Positions 35,701 to 40,356 are shown, counted from the stretch's first letter. The stretch: 64,000 bases of DNA from Rhineura floridana (GCF_030035675.1 NC_084484.1:185169434-185233433); one strand, 5' to 3'. The notes: a model not told the origin generated them from the letters alone. Numbers and translations: made by a program.

Positions 35701-37535
35701 AAGGAGGTGAAGTGTAAGCAAAATTACCTTAGTGGATAAGCCAGTTACCGGTCCAAGCACTTTTGGGACAACCACTTCAGAGTAAAGGTATTTTGAGGTT
35801 TGCATGAGCCCTAGAAAGAAAAGCAGTTATTCAAAAGCAAACATTATACCCAAACACTTGCAATAAATGTGCTGCCTTTTGAGACAGAGTGGCATGGCAA
35901 ATGATGCTTTGGCAGTCCATCTAAAAGCTCCAGTCCCTACTTAGCTGGTAGCTTTGGACTAGCTGTCCACCCTGTCTCTCAGTTATAAGCAACATGGTTA
36001 CTTGGAACAGTTGGAACTAAGTTCCACTGAGTTCAGTGGGACTTGTTCCCAGGTACATGTGTCCCTTCTGAGCGTATACCCTTGGAAGCAAACCCTACTG
36101 GATTTGATGGGGCTTACTCCTAAAGTAACCATGCACAGGAGGTCAGACAAATCCTCTGCAAATTTACACAGAAATAACAGCCACTGTTTTTAACAGAGTT
36201 CTCTCCCAGTTATTTGTGCATAGGATTGCAGTTAAGTCCTATTCAGCATACTGCTTTTCCGTAAAATAGGAAGGAAAATGCACCTCCTTGGTTTGCTGTG
36301 AGGCAAATGAAGAAATAAAAGGTATACTGTACAAGAAAAATGTAAATTATTAACAGTTTCAGGTCTGCTTTCTGACACTCCAGGTGTGCCAGGGGCTAAA
36401 AATCGTAGGATGAAAGCCCAAGAAGGATAAAAAGCTGAAAAGACCTGGAGGGTAAAAATCATGGGAACAGGTTGCTGAGAAGTGCCCTGTGTCTCCCTTG
36501 GACCATTTGTTCAAGCTGCTATTCTTCCCTGGATGCTTTTGTACCAGAACATACTCCTGTTTGGATAGAAAGAAAAGCACTGCGATCTTCCTGTGTATTT
36601 TGCACCCCTCAGAGCTCTCCCCCTGGGACGTGCTGGATCACTCCAGAAGCTCTCCTTCTTAAGCTGTCCTTCTTAGTCCCAGGTGTGTGCAGAAGAGAGG
36701 ACCAGAGGTAGTTATTCACTCCGTACGCGCTCACAGACACTGCTTGCTTTGTTACTAAGGGTAGAAACACACTCCCAGTTCTGTCGGTTCCAGTGCGTCT
36801 CCCCTTCTCCCTTCCGAAAACAGGGGCACCCGATGCAAGTCAACCCCCACATCTTTTTACTGTAAAACCTGGTGAGAGCAGCTTGAGCGTTTGTTTGTTT
36901 TTAAATCAGCTTCAAACAGATTTCGCAACTGATAGGCAGATCAATCCGTTGCCCCTCCAGGTGTGGCCAATGGAAACACTTTGCTCACCGCCTTAATCTT
37001 GGACCTTGCATAACAAGCGACTAACAAGTCTAAGAAATAATCATCAAATAATCATAGTTGCTTCATCTGCTCCAGATCCAAGTGGCAACGTGAAAACTAG
37101 GGTGCATACGGACCATACATTTAAAGCACCCCCTAAAGAATCCTGGGAACTGTAGTTTGTTAAGGGTGCTGGGAATTGTAGCTCTTTGAGGGGGAAATTG
37201 CAGTTCCCTGGATGTTTTTTTGGCGGGCGGAGAGTGGGGGAAATGTGCTTTAAATGTATGGTGTGTGTACGCAGCAACTGAGCTCCAGCGCTTTATAAGT
37301 TTGTCTGTTCATTTGTTTTTGTGATTTCTCTCCTCCCCAAGCAGCCCAGGGCAGCAAACATCAAACTTTGAATTGTGCAGCCTTGTCGCTGCTCATGCCC
37401 CCCCCAGCCGTGGCAGACAGTAGGACCCATCTACTGGCGGCCGAAGAGTGTGGGGGAGCCCCCTTGAATGCTCCCTGTCTTTTACACACCCGGGCTGAGG
37501 AGGAGCAGCAGCAGGAGTGCCTCAGAGGCCGACAT
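2587..37535 (-). CDS. ADAM-family gene, ADAM9-like, 12 exons, 3' end outside window
   Basis: This is a membrane or secreted disintegrin/metalloprotease-like protein. The exons, in gene order, are 37487-37535, 35728-35810, 25429-25490, 19942-20020, 18536-18612, 17068-17257, 14542-14610, 12117-12188, 7830-7990, 5381-5465, 3980-4140 and 2587-2776. They total 1278 nt (426 codons) without a stop, with all phases matching. The domains are a Leu-rich signal peptide, a prodomain (SEVVVPK; CYYSGYVEG; KYEIHPVEGSSAFQHLIYR), a metalloprotease domain (SRYLEYFAVCDN; VLTGIEVW; AAHQLGHTVFGFVHDD) and the disintegrin start (CGNGVVEGDEECDCG). From memory, ADAM9 is the nearest relative. Oddities: the zinc-site Glu is Gln, there is one extra residue before the third His, and no RxxR furin site is visible between prodomain and protease. 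The remaining disintegrin, Cys-rich, transmembrane and tail exons should lie left of the window. The product is inferred to be a non-proteolytic adhesion-type ADAM. Confidence 0.88.
2819..2998 (-). mobile_element. 5S-rRNA-derived SINE
   Basis: Read on the minus strand, the body carries GAAGCTAAGCAGGG and GGATGGGAGACCGCCTGGGA, near-exact 5S rRNA internal-promoter and arm sequence. It is followed by a 'ggcagggtataaatgtaa' segment and a (TAAA)n tail. This matches the 5S-headed SINE class known from squamates. It is not a 5S gene because both ends of 5S are missing. Confidence 0.85.
2999..3365 (-). repeat. Possible degraded LINE 3' end
   Basis: This A-rich segment resembles, on the minus strand, the untranslated tail that precedes L2-type ends. 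No coding motif is readable, so the call is tentative. Confidence 0.3.
3490..3906 (+). mobile_element. Family X non-autonomous element, copy A
   Basis: This is one of five copies in the window of an unclassified family about 420-465 bp long. Its termini resemble ctagggatgg...ccatccctag. The interior has repeated 'taatatacacatttttgtatgca' style units and 'ttcagagaagtg' near the 3' side. Flanks ACTTCCAG and ATTTCCAA could be an 8-bp target duplication with two mismatches. Confidence 0.6.
3980..4140 (-). CDS. ADAM-like exon 11 (altered zinc site)
   Basis: This encodes ISSSLTNDGVSAAHQLGHTV and then FGFVHDD...CDCNCTSDPGHCIMYST. It is the active-site exon: the CIM block and the following HDD are conserved. 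The motif that should be HExxHxxGxxHD reads HQLGHTVFGFVHD, with Gln for the general-base Glu and one extra residue between the second and third His. Acceptor CATACACAG, donor GTAAGT. Confidence 0.94.
4190..4880 (+). mobile_element. CR1 LINE 3' end, split by a SINE
   Basis: The frame at 4197-4544 gives the C-terminal CR1 ORF2 block (LQHLGLFSLEQRQVKGDMTE, RTGKRKDFFTQRMVKLRNLL). After the SINE tail at 4546-4674, the CR1 3' region resumes ('gaggctgtacgcttctgaat') and ends near 'cctgattcagcaggaggct'. It is clearly older than the young copies at 8.6, 29.7 and 45.4 kb. Confidence 0.85.
4546..4674 (+). mobile_element. tRNA/RTE-type SINE, 5'-truncated, inside CR1
   Basis: This holds the central 'ccagtcactgcctctcagcc' block and the BovB-like end 'gttgccataagtcgggatca'. 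It interrupts the CR1 tail between 'aatggccacta' and 'agccacaatg'. The tRNA head is absent. Confidence 0.75.
5045..5330. repeat. Two LINE/SINE tails in opposite orientation
   Basis: At 5050-5100 a minus-strand tail reads (TTTA)n then 'catttatatactgccccata'. At 5280-5325 a plus-strand tail of the same kind reads 'tatggggcggtatacaagtg' then (AAAT)n. The two could be independent insertions or an inverted remnant. Between them is A/T-rich sequence. Confidence 0.5.
5381..5465 (-). CDS. ADAM-like exon 10 (metalloprotease, divergent)
   Basis: This 85-nt exon has the usual length for this ADAM position. It encodes IVGENNSFGKSRGERFCLQN then HVSVSSVK. The sequence departs from the usual 'G-x-A-F-V-G-x-x-C-S' core; size, phase (2 to 0) and splice sites (ATTCTAG, GTAAGT) support it more than similarity does. 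Confidence 0.75.
5660..5885 (+). mobile_element. Old CR1 fragment
   Basis: Decayed matches to the CR1 ORF2 end are visible ('acattgggggctttttagtt', 'gagacatgacagag', 'ttctccctctcataatag'). It is short and heavily eroded. Confidence 0.65.
5890..6143 (-). repeat. A/T-rich LINE tail and simple AT repeat
   Basis: A minus-strand LINE tail ('tttatttatttataaaaata', 'tatataccactgctcataaa') is followed by an irregular 'taatatataatatg' run at 6095-6142. Confidence 0.5.
6144..6412 (+). mobile_element. tRNA-SINE head joined to a CR1 3' tail
   Basis: Bases 6144-6198 are the tRNA-derived SINE head (gagagccagtgtggtgcagt ... ggactacgacctg). The sequence then continues without the SINE body into a CR1 3' region ('tctgaatgccagttgttggg', 'gatgctggactagatgggcc', 'tgatccaggagggctc'). 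Each half is a clear family member; the junction is unusual. Confidence 0.7.
6420..7180. other. Intronic DNA, nothing recognised
   Basis: This stretch within ADAM intron 9 shows no exon or repeat that I recognise. Confidence 0.4.
7235..7315 (+). repeat. MIR-like SINE 3' part
   Basis: The segment 'acagggttgttgtaaagatt ... gctttgaacacttgaaagtgctgtgcaaatgtt' matches the conserved 3' half of MIR-type SINEs, which shares its end with L2. A related copy lies at 17,925. Confidence 0.6.
7375..7715 (+). mobile_element. L2 LINE 3' end
   Basis: The translated end is L2-like (PLCDQLPYFLCIPPQN, then 'aaactcaccttttttgagaa'). It is followed by 'ttagattgtaagtcctttgg' and 'tgctaagtaaataaataata', the usual L2 terminus. 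Confidence 0.65.
7830..7990 (-). CDS. ADAM-like exon 9 (metalloprotease)
   Basis: This encodes IYDDVGLHIVLTGIEVWTKQ then DNLTVSG...HVHFDHASLF, clearly the 'LNI.VVLVGLEIW' strand and the 'HD.AQL' segment of ADAM proteases. It is 161 nt long, phase 0 to phase 2. Acceptor CTGTTTTCAG, donor GTAAGA. Confidence 0.94.
8037..8160 (-). repeat. (ATC)n run and LINE tail
   Basis: A (ATC)n run at 8037-8063 precedes 'ttattaaccgcccttcaccc', a minus-strand LINE tail with an A-rich, degraded interior. Confidence 0.5.
8195..8312 (+). repeat. MIR-like tail with TAA/TAG runs
   Basis: The segment 'cttacagggttcttgtaagg' to 'agcactatacaaatgttaat' is MIR-like, followed by short (TAA)n and (TAG)n runs. Confidence 0.5.
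8583..10909 (+). mobile_element. Young CR1 LINE, 5'-truncated, inserted in the older CR1
   Basis: ORF2 is open from 8628 to 10112 (494 codons) and continues in another frame to 10588. Reverse-transcriptase motifs are NYRPVSLTSVPGKL, VYLDFQKAFDKVPH, SGVPQGSVLGPVLFNLF and KFADDTKLF. The endonuclease part is absent (5' truncation). Relative to the copies at 29.7 and 45.4 kb it lacks one G near 10105 (ctcgggttgtag versus ctcggggttgtag) and one T near 10541, so it cannot make full ORF2. It ends in the (ATGTTCTT)n tail. An 'aac' is shared at both edges. Confidence 0.95.
11113..11297 (+). mobile_element. Complete tRNA-derived SINE with BovB-like tail
   Basis: The tRNA head (gagagccagtgtggtgtagt, then B-box-like ggttcaaatcc) is followed by the central block (gccagtcactgcctctcagc) and the end 'cataagtcggaatcgacttg'. 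Direct repeats atcacgtcacct (11101-11112) and atcatgtcacct (11298-11309) form a 12-bp target duplication with one mismatch, inside the old CR1. Confidence 0.92.
11613..12116. other. Intronic DNA, nothing recognised
   Basis: No exon or known repeat is seen between the CR1 and ADAM exon 8. Confidence 0.4.
12117..12188 (-). CDS. ADAM-like exon 8 (metalloprotease)
   Basis: The 24 codons read YQRENNNVTRVILVVLQILS then VLHN, the helix that in other ADAMs reads 'V..R.x.E..NYVD.MY..L'. The acceptor is preceded by a pure pyrimidine run of C and T; the donor is GTAAGT. Confidence 0.88.
12368..12475 (-). repeat. LINE tail (minus)
   Basis: The run 'ttattattatttattttatt' followed by 'aaaccgcccatagcgtgtag' and 'ctctgggcggtgaacaaa' is a LINE 3' terminus read backwards. 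Confidence 0.6.
12528..12600 (-). repeat. BovB/SINE 3' end fragment
   Basis: The stretch 'gttgttatgtgccttcaagt tgactatgacttatggcgac' is the reverse of the RTE/BovB-type 3' terminus shared by LINE and SINE. Confidence 0.6.
12905..13012 (+). repeat. Short repeat with 'ggagtaagtcttgctgaact'
   Basis: This is a member of a short palindrome-like repeat. Related copies with 'cagtgggactt' lie at 36,005-36,240 and 42,483-42,600. The class is not known to me. Confidence 0.45.
13013..13734. other. Intronic DNA, nothing recognised
   Basis: This part of ADAM intron 7 shows no exon and no repeat I can name. Confidence 0.4.
13738..13860 (-). mobile_element. 5S-rRNA-derived SINE, second copy
   Basis: On the minus strand it shows GCTGAAGCTAAGCAGGTCTG and GTGTCTGGATGGGAGATTAC, 5S-derived, followed by the SINE body. 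It is more diverged than the copy at 2.8-3.0 kb. Confidence 0.75.
13871..14014 (+). mobile_element. Palindromic MITE, family N
   Basis: The terminal inverted repeat is taggccaggag.../...ccctggccta, and the interior pairs 'cccatcaatcccagccagca' with 'gggctgatgagagttgtag'. It is the first of many family N copies (about 145 bp) in the window; the structure suits a hAT-derived MITE. Confidence 0.65.
14542..14610 (-). CDS. ADAM-like exon 7 (start of metalloprotease domain)
   Basis: The 23 codons include APSRYLEYFAVCDNSI, matching the first strand of the metalloprotease domain ('T-R-Y-V-E-L-x-I-V-x-D-x'). In phase at both ends. Acceptor TTCATTTTAG, donor GTAAGT. Confidence 0.9.
15033..15297 (+). 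mobile_element. Family N MITE split by a LINE tail
   Basis: Family N sequence at 15033-15118 ('aatggccttccagagat', 'ttatgggagttggagttcaa') stops and resumes at 15263-15297 ('acatctgaagggccacaggt'). Between them (15119-15262) lies a plus-strand LINE 3' end ('ccacccagagagctttggct', 'ggtatacaaatgtaataaat', then (AAAT)n). The LINE is therefore the younger. Confidence 0.6.
15300..15488 (+). mobile_element. tRNA-derived SINE, type 2
   Basis: A tRNA-like head (gactgtagctcaatgatagg, ggttcaatatcc) precedes a body ending 'gctggatggaacaaccgtct aaggcagcttcct'. Other copies are at 40.2, 44.7 and 55.1 kb. It is not a tRNA gene: the arms are not complementary and the body follows directly. Confidence 0.7.
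15905..15995 (+). repeat. CR1 tail fragment
   Basis: The segment 'ctagccactgtgagaacagg' to 'ctgatacagcaggctctc' is the last 90 bases of the (ATGTTCTT)n-tailed CR1 family. Confidence 0.7.
16065..16425 (+). mobile_element. L2-type LINE 3' end
   Basis: The 3' region ends 'gccttgggctcctgctggga', 'agggtaggatataaatcaaa' and a (TAAA)n-like tail. Homopolymer T/A runs at 16200-16285 lie in the untranslated part. Confidence 0.6.
16426..17067. other. Intronic DNA, nothing recognised
   Basis: No exon or nameable repeat is seen between the L2 tail and ADAM exon 6. Confidence 0.4.
17068..17257 (-). CDS. ADAM-like exon 6 (end of prodomain)
   Basis: This 190-nt exon encodes GYVQIGNLKYEIHPVEGSSA and then FQHLIYRV..EPCRGIPEA. 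The Cys in EPCRGI sits where ADAMs carry the cysteine-switch residue (xCGV). The exon ends ..SPASDPSEKI without a basic furin motif, unlike ADAM9. Acceptor TTTTTCAG, donor GTAAGT. Confidence 0.93.
17925..17992 (+). repeat. MIR-like SINE 3' part
   Basis: The stretch 'acagggttgttgtaggtatt acaactagataacgcatgtg' then 'aacacttgaaagcgctatat' is MIR-like and the sister of the copy at 7,235. Confidence 0.6.
18536..18612 (-). CDS. ADAM-like exon 5 (prodomain)
   Basis: This 77-nt exon has a typical size for the position in ADAM genes. It encodes VDCYYSGYVEGAPDSDAILS followed by TCSGL, the conserved 'C-x-Y-x-G-x-V-E-G...S-x-C-x-G-L' block. The acceptor is CCTTGCAG and the donor GTAATG. Confidence 0.93.
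18613..19144. other. Intronic DNA, nothing recognised
   Basis: This lies in ADAM intron 4. No exon or repeat was recognised. Confidence 0.4.
19150..19205 (+). repeat. LINE tail
   Basis: The segment 'ggccgccctgggctcctgcc gggagcaagggcgggatata aataaaataaataaat' is a bare LINE 3' terminus. Confidence 0.65.
19942..20020 (-). CDS. ADAM-like exon 4 (prodomain)
   Basis: This encodes FFIFRNMPVYSYNSKGKRQE followed by DHPYIR, like ADAM9 'VVYTYNKEGTLITDHPNIQ'. It is 79 nt long with acceptor TTATTTGCAG and donor GTACAT. A LINE target duplication begins 8 bases upstream of the exon (see findings), so the acceptor context has been rebuilt by a transposon insertion. Confidence 0.88.
20029..24143 (-). mobile_element. 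4.1-kb LINE, clade uncertain (Vingi/I-like?), with target duplication
   Basis: The 15-bp direct repeat aaaacactagtatta flanks it (20029-20043 and 24129-24143). The minus strand encodes an APE endonuclease (22750-23919: FLQETWATD, GDFNARIG, SDHLPL), then RT pieces (DAIVIPIYKKGPQDNPQNVR at 22205-22456; VAFIDLKSAFDSIPRDRLW at 21935-22124; QGCILAPTLFNLYLNDL and LLLYADNTALLS at 20380-21456). The RT box reads YADN instead of YADD. The frame is broken in several places and no ORF1 is seen. An L2 fragment interrupts it. The 3' end reads '..aaactgatgatga'. It is near full length at the 5' side, since the endonuclease start is retained. Confidence 0.88.
21466..21937 (-). mobile_element. L2 LINE 3' end inserted in the 4.1-kb LINE
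   Basis: The minus strand gives AQFKVLVLTFKTLYGLGPVY and then ERAFSILAPTLWNSLPNDLR, the L2 ORF2 C-terminus. It ends in (TAAA)n next to the host LINE's RVGQGCILAP region, so it splits the RT domain. Confidence 0.88.
24246..24516 (-). mobile_element. BovB (RTE) LINE 3' fragment with target duplication
   Basis: The minus strand encodes LRLSYFGHIMRRHDSLEKT, the BovB ORF2 C-terminal block, and ends with the terminus read here as 'gttgttatgtgccttcaagt'. Perfect 11-bp repeats aagatgcccat at 24235-24245 and 24517-24527 flank it. Confidence 0.88.
24610..25400. other. Intronic DNA with two weak LINE tails
   Basis: LINE-tail-like pieces are visible at about 24625-24700 (minus) and 25320-25385 (plus, 'gtatataaatatgaaa'). 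Nothing else is recognised. Confidence 0.35.
25429..25490 (-). CDS. ADAM-like exon 3 (prodomain)
   Basis: This encodes KEVSYQIRTEGIDRIVRLRQ, the counterpart of the 'VSYxIxxEGKxxxxHLExN' strand of ADAM prodomains. The donor is GTAAGT and the acceptor GATTTAG. It starts in phase 0 and ends in phase 2. Confidence 0.88.
26361..28401 (-). mobile_element. Second CR1 (minus) inserted in the old CR1, split by L2
   Basis: The pieces 26361-26837 and 28314-28401 together read as the minus-strand 3' end of the (ATGTTCTT)n CR1 family. They include KVDREKFFSLSHNTRTRGHS and the tail, here (aagaacat)n. The L2 sits between 'cataattttata' and 'acttctatcatg'. Outer flanks rejoin the older CR1 at '..gagggctaat / ctatcttcaaaaagg'. 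Confidence 0.9.
26838..28313 (-). mobile_element. L2 LINE, 5'-truncated, inserted in the second CR1
   Basis: The frames at 27721-28305 and 27018-27728 give the L2 RT: DYLDPYQSGFRTGHGTETAL, LLDLLAAFDTVDH, GVPQGSILSPMLFNIYV, QYADDTQLYL, then SRLDYCNALYVGLP and APTLWNSLPFDLRHAP. The YADD box is intact; a frame change occurs near 27,725. The AT-rich tail lies at 26838-26880. Confidence 0.92.
29688..30762 (+). mobile_element. Young CR1 LINE, 5'-truncated, inside the hAT
   Basis: It starts at LELGVSSEVAKFADDTKLFR and runs to the ORF2 end (29808-30548 open, ending RRLDKFMEDRAINGY) and the (ATGTTCTT)n tail. Next to the copy at 45.4 kb it differs by few substitutions and an 11-bp tandem duplication (aaaaatggcaa) near 29817-29834. 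Confidence 0.93.
31160..31434 (+). mobile_element. Palindromic MITE, family P, copy 1
   Basis: The ends tagggttgccaggtcc and ggacctggcaaccct are near-perfect inverted repeats, and the arms ('tttaggagaagagaaagtca' / 'tgactttctcttctcctaaa') pair over long stretches. Its sister copy is at 51.5 kb. Confidence 0.85.
33640..34337. other. Intronic DNA, nothing recognised
   Basis: ADAM intron 2 sequence after the old CR1. No exon or nameable repeat is seen. Confidence 0.4.
34338..34514 (+). mobile_element. Palindromic MITE, family Q, copy 1
   Basis: The ends read 'tacatttaaagca' and 'tgctttaaatgta'. The inner blocks 'agaatcctgagaactgtagt' and 'cagttcccaggattct' pair as inverted repeats. A sister copy lies at 37.1 kb. 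Confidence 0.75.
34690..34980 (-). repeat. Possible LINE 3' region
   Basis: A-rich sequence with 'aagcctgcctgaaacagcag' resembles the L2 end region read on the minus strand. Low certainty. Confidence 0.35.
35110..35262 (+). repeat. (GT)n-rich segment
   Basis: Irregular 'gtgtgtgtgtg' and 'tgtgtttgtgtctgtgtgtg' runs lie just before a CR1 tail. Confidence 0.7.
35263..35410 (+). mobile_element. CR1 3' end with (ATTCTATG)n tail
   Basis: The segment 'cattggaggccttcaagagg' to 'tatgattctatgattttatg' is a severely 5'-truncated CR1 inserted next to the GT run. Confidence 0.85.
35728..35810 (-). CDS. ADAM-like exon 2 (prodomain)
   Basis: The acceptor is TTCTTTCTAG and the donor GTAATT. It encodes LMQTSKYLYSEVVVPKVLG, matching the 'Y-x-V-V-x-P-x-x-L' start of ADAM prodomains. 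It carries two bases of a split codon at its 5' end and ends in phase 0. Only this frame is open. Confidence 0.85.
36005..36240 (+). repeat. Short repeat with 'cagtgggacttgttcccagg'
   Basis: Two or three units of the same short repeat as at 12.9 kb stand together ('gagttcagtgggacttgttc', 'gatggggcttactcctaaag'). Confidence 0.45.
37098..37273 (+). mobile_element. Palindromic MITE, family Q, copy 2
   Basis: The ends are 'accatacatttaaagcaccc' and 'tgtgctttaaatgtatggtg'. It lies in the first ADAM intron, about 210 bases after exon 1. Confidence 0.75.
37487..37535 (-). CDS. ADAM-like exon 1 (signal peptide)
   Basis: An ATG at 37535 opens MSASEALLLLLLSARV, a short hydrophobic Leu-run typical of a signal peptide. 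The exon ends in phase 1 at a GTAAAA donor, and the split codon joins exon 2 as Trp (WLMQTSKYLYSEVVV). This is the least certain exon: it was chosen because phase and signal-like sequence fit and because it sits in the only GC-rich segment upstream of exon 2. Confidence 0.5.
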
Positions 37536-38075
37536 TCCCCGCCTGAGGTGAGGCAAAGCGGGACCAGGCCTCGAGCGACTTCCCCTCAGGCGTTTTCCCG
37601 CCAACAGGGCCCCTCCGCCTCCTCAGAGCTCCAACTGCCACTCGGTTCTCATTCTAAAGGCTCCCCAGCTGCCACTCATCCCCCAAGCCCAGGTTCCAAT
37701 GGCTGCCTCAGCCTCAAGTCCCGCCCCCTCGACATTCCGATCAAGCACTTCAAAATGGTGGCTGCTGCTTTGGCTTCAGGCCATTCAGAACTCCGGCTGC
37801 CAATCAGAACTGACTCCTGCCCTTTCTCAACCATCCAGGAGCCTCCTTCAGGCTTAAGTTCCGCCCCTGTCATGGCCCCAACTGCACTTCGGCTTCAAGC
37901 CCCACCCTTTTCAACACCCCAGTGGCTAACCCTCAAGGCCGGCCTACCGAGAGCTCCAGCAGCCACTCAGCTCTGGATCCCGCCCTGGGATAATATACTC
38001 CTTCAGCCACAAAATCCCGCCCTTCAGAACTCCAGCTGCCCATCAGTTCCATTCCCTGCCCTTTTTTGACGCTTC
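37536..38075 (-). promoter_or_regulatory. Putative ADAM promoter region with repeated CCAAT/GC units
   Basis: The GC-rich segment directly upstream of the proposed exon 1 holds imperfect tandem units of about 60-75 bp ('gaactccggctgccaatcag', 'gagctccagcagccactcag', 'gaactccagctgcccatcag'), several CCGCCC boxes and an 'aaaatggtggctgctg' block like a YY1 site. No TATA box is placed. The promoter role is inferred from position and composition. Confidence 0.4.
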
Positions 38076-38254
38076 ATACTTTTGTTTTAATGATATTGTT
38101 TGTTTCGATATTGTGTACTGCCTGGAGATTTTTTAAAATATTAAGCAGTTAACAAATGCTTTTAAATACATAAATAAATTTAGTTCCTGGAGCTCAAGTC
38201 CCATCTCCATGGATTTCGAGTTCCCATTCAGCTGCCCAAGTTGACCTTCTTAGA

Positions 38255-38600
38255 ATCACAGAATCATAGAGTAGTAGAGTTGGAAGGGGCCTATAAGGCC
38301 ATCCAGTACAACCCTCTGCTCAATGCAGGAATCCAACTTAAAGCATTCCCAACAGATGGCTGTCCAGCTGCCTCTGGAAGGCCTCCAGTGTCGGAGAGCC
38401 CAATACCTCTCTAGGTCATTGGTTCCATTGTCGTATGGCTCTAACAGTTAGGAAGTTTTTCCTGATGTCCAGTCGAAATCTGGCTTCCTGCAACTTGAGC
38501 CCATTATTCCGTGTCCTGCACTCTGGGACGATCGAGAAGAGATCCCGGCCCTCCTCTATGTGACAACCTTTCATGTACTTGAAGAGTGCTATCATAACTT
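38255..38600 (-). mobile_element. CR1 3' end (minus)
   Basis: This runs from 'agaatcacagaatcatagag' (reverse of the ATTCTATG tail) through 'ctcaatgcaggaatcc' and 'ggctgtccagctgcctctgg' to 'tgaagagtgctatcataact'. Family N MITE sequence follows at 38625-38690. Confidence 0.88.
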
Positions 38601-38889
38601 ATTCTAGTGCCATTTTGTGTACTGGTTGGGACTGATGGGAGTTATAGTCAAAAACATCTGGAGGGCACCAGGTTGGGGAAGGCTGTTCAAGAAGATATCA
38701 GTTAGGACAGCATTATGGATGCCTGTGGGGTTCCTACCTACGACAAGATTTGTGGAAAGGTTGCTTCTCTTGCATCAGGGTTTCCACCCAAGTTCAAATT
38801 TCTCTTTAAGAGCTCAGTGACTTGTATACTGTTATCAGAATTGTTATCAGAATTAAATTCCTGAGAAAATGATGTAATGGCCACTGTGA

Positions 38890-39345
38890 ATTGAGCTCCA
38901 ACCCAGATGAAACCCTGAATGCATCCATCCAGAGGCCAGAATTTGTTCTGAATTATGTGTGGAAAGAGCTTCTGTGTTTCTCAAACAGTGATGAGTAATA
39001 AATGAGGGCTTGGTTGAGTTCACAGCTGCCAGCCGGATGCCCCAATGGGAAGCCCACAAGCAGGACAGGACCACTGTAGTCGTTTCCTGCTCATGATTCC
39101 CAGCAAATGCTCTTCAGGTACCTGCTGCCATGGACTAGATGGGCCTTTGGCCGGATGCAGCTGGGCGCTTGTGTTCTGACTGAAATGAAACCTACTGTTT
39201 ACATTTTGACTACATCCGTTGGTCATGTATTGACCTCCAGCATGACCTCATCCAAACGTCAGAATTTGTCCAGAATTATGTGTGAAGAGGGCTTCTGTGT
39301 TTCTCAGACAATGATGAGCAATGAATTGGGGCTGGCTTGAGTTCG
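38890..39345 (+). repeat. Direct pair of an unnamed ~110-bp repeat
   Basis: The segment at about 38925-39030 ('cagaatttgttctgaattat', 'cttctgtgtttctcaaacag') recurs at about 39252-39348 ('cagaatttgtccagaattat', 'cttctgtgtttctcagacaa') in the same orientation, with CR1-tail sequence between. The divergence is moderate. Confidence 0.65.
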
Positions 39346-39461
39346 TGGGGGGTATATCTGTGGACCCTGCATGTGGCTGAACGTTATGTGGAAAGGATAG
39401 TTCTTTGCTCACCTCGTGAGTGAATATGGTAATAATTAGGAAGCTAGGAAGATGTCTTATC

Positions 39462-40022
39462 ATAGAATCGTAGAATAGTAGAGTTGGAAGGGGCCTATAA
39501 GGCCATCAAGTCCAACCCCCTGCTCAATGCAGGAATCCAAATCAAAGCATTCCCGACAGATGGCTGTCCAGCTGCCTCTTGAAGGCCTCCAGTGTCGGAG
39601 AGTCCACGACCTCTCTAGGTAATTGGTTCCATTGTCGTATGGCTCTAACAGTTAGGAAGGTTTTCCTGATGTCCAGTTGAAATCTGGCTTCCTGCAACTT
39701 GAGCCCATTATTCCGTGTCCTGCACTCTGGGATGGTCAAGAAGGGATCCCGGCCCTCCTCTGTGTGGCAACCTTTCATGTATTTGAACAGTGCTATCATG
39801 TCTCCCCTCAGTCTTCTCTTCTCCAGGCTAAACATGCCCATTTCTTTCAGTCTCTCCTCATAGGGCTTTGTTTCCAGTCCCCTGATCATCCTTGTTGCCT
39901 TCCTCTGAACCTGTTCCAGTTTGTCTGCATCCTTCTTGAAGTGCAGAGACCAGAACTGGATACAGTATTCAAGATGAGGCCTAACCAGTGCTGAATAGAG
40001 GGGAACTAATATTTCGAGCAAT
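39462..40022 (-). mobile_element. CR1 LINE 3' end (minus)
   Basis: The frame at 39542-40021 is open and encodes ILVPLYSALVRPHLEYCIQF to RRLRGDMIALFKYMKGCHTE, the CR1 ORF2 C-terminus, followed by the (ATTCTATG)-type tail at 39462. Confidence 0.92.
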
Positions 40023-40042
40023 TCGGAAAGTATACTTTTGTT

Positions 40043-40158
40043 CAGAGCTTGGAAAAGTTACTTTTTTGAACTACAATTCCCATCAGCCCAATCCAGTGGG
40101 CAAGTTGGCTGGGGCTGATGGGAGTTGTAGTTTAAAAAAGTAACTTTTCCAAGCTCTG
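40043..40158 (+). mobile_element. Palindromic MITE, family R, copy 1
   Basis: The arms 'cagagcttggaaaagttact' and 'agtaacttttccaagctctg' are perfect inverted repeats. The inner parts 'aactacaattcccatcagcc' and 'ggctgatgggagttgtagtt' also pair. Length 116 bp. Confidence 0.85.
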
Positions 40159-40164
40159 TATAAT

Positions 40165-40356
40165 GCAGCCTAATATAGCATTATTCTGAGACAGACCTTC
40201 AGTCCATCCAGCTCAGTAATGTCTACACAGACTGGCAGGGGCTTTCCAAGGTTTCAGGCAGGAATCTCTCTACCTGGAGATGCCACTGGGGAGTGAACTT
40301 GGGACCTTCTGCATGCAAGGCAGATGCTCTACCACTGAGCTACAATGGCCCATCCT
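40165..40356 (-). mobile_element. tRNA-derived SINE, type 2 (minus)
   Basis: The reverse complement starts 'tgtagctcagtggtagagca', with 'tgcatgcagaaggtcccaag' next, and ends at the 'gagctggatgg..' block. It is the best-preserved type 2 head here. Confidence 0.8.

Noticed and set aside
36683-36865. ADAM first exon in the 36.7-36.9 kb region
   Set aside because: A minus-strand ATG frame near 36,855 (MWGLTCIGCPCFRKGEGE) lacks a hydrophobic core and does not join exon 2 in phase at a good donor; the 37.5-kb candidate fits better.
37368-38069. Plus-strand open frame of 233 codons
   Set aside because: It lies in a GC-rich, internally repeated segment, is rich in Pro/Ser/Ala with no domain, and covers the reverse strand of the likely ADAM first exon and promoter. 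Openness is explained by composition.
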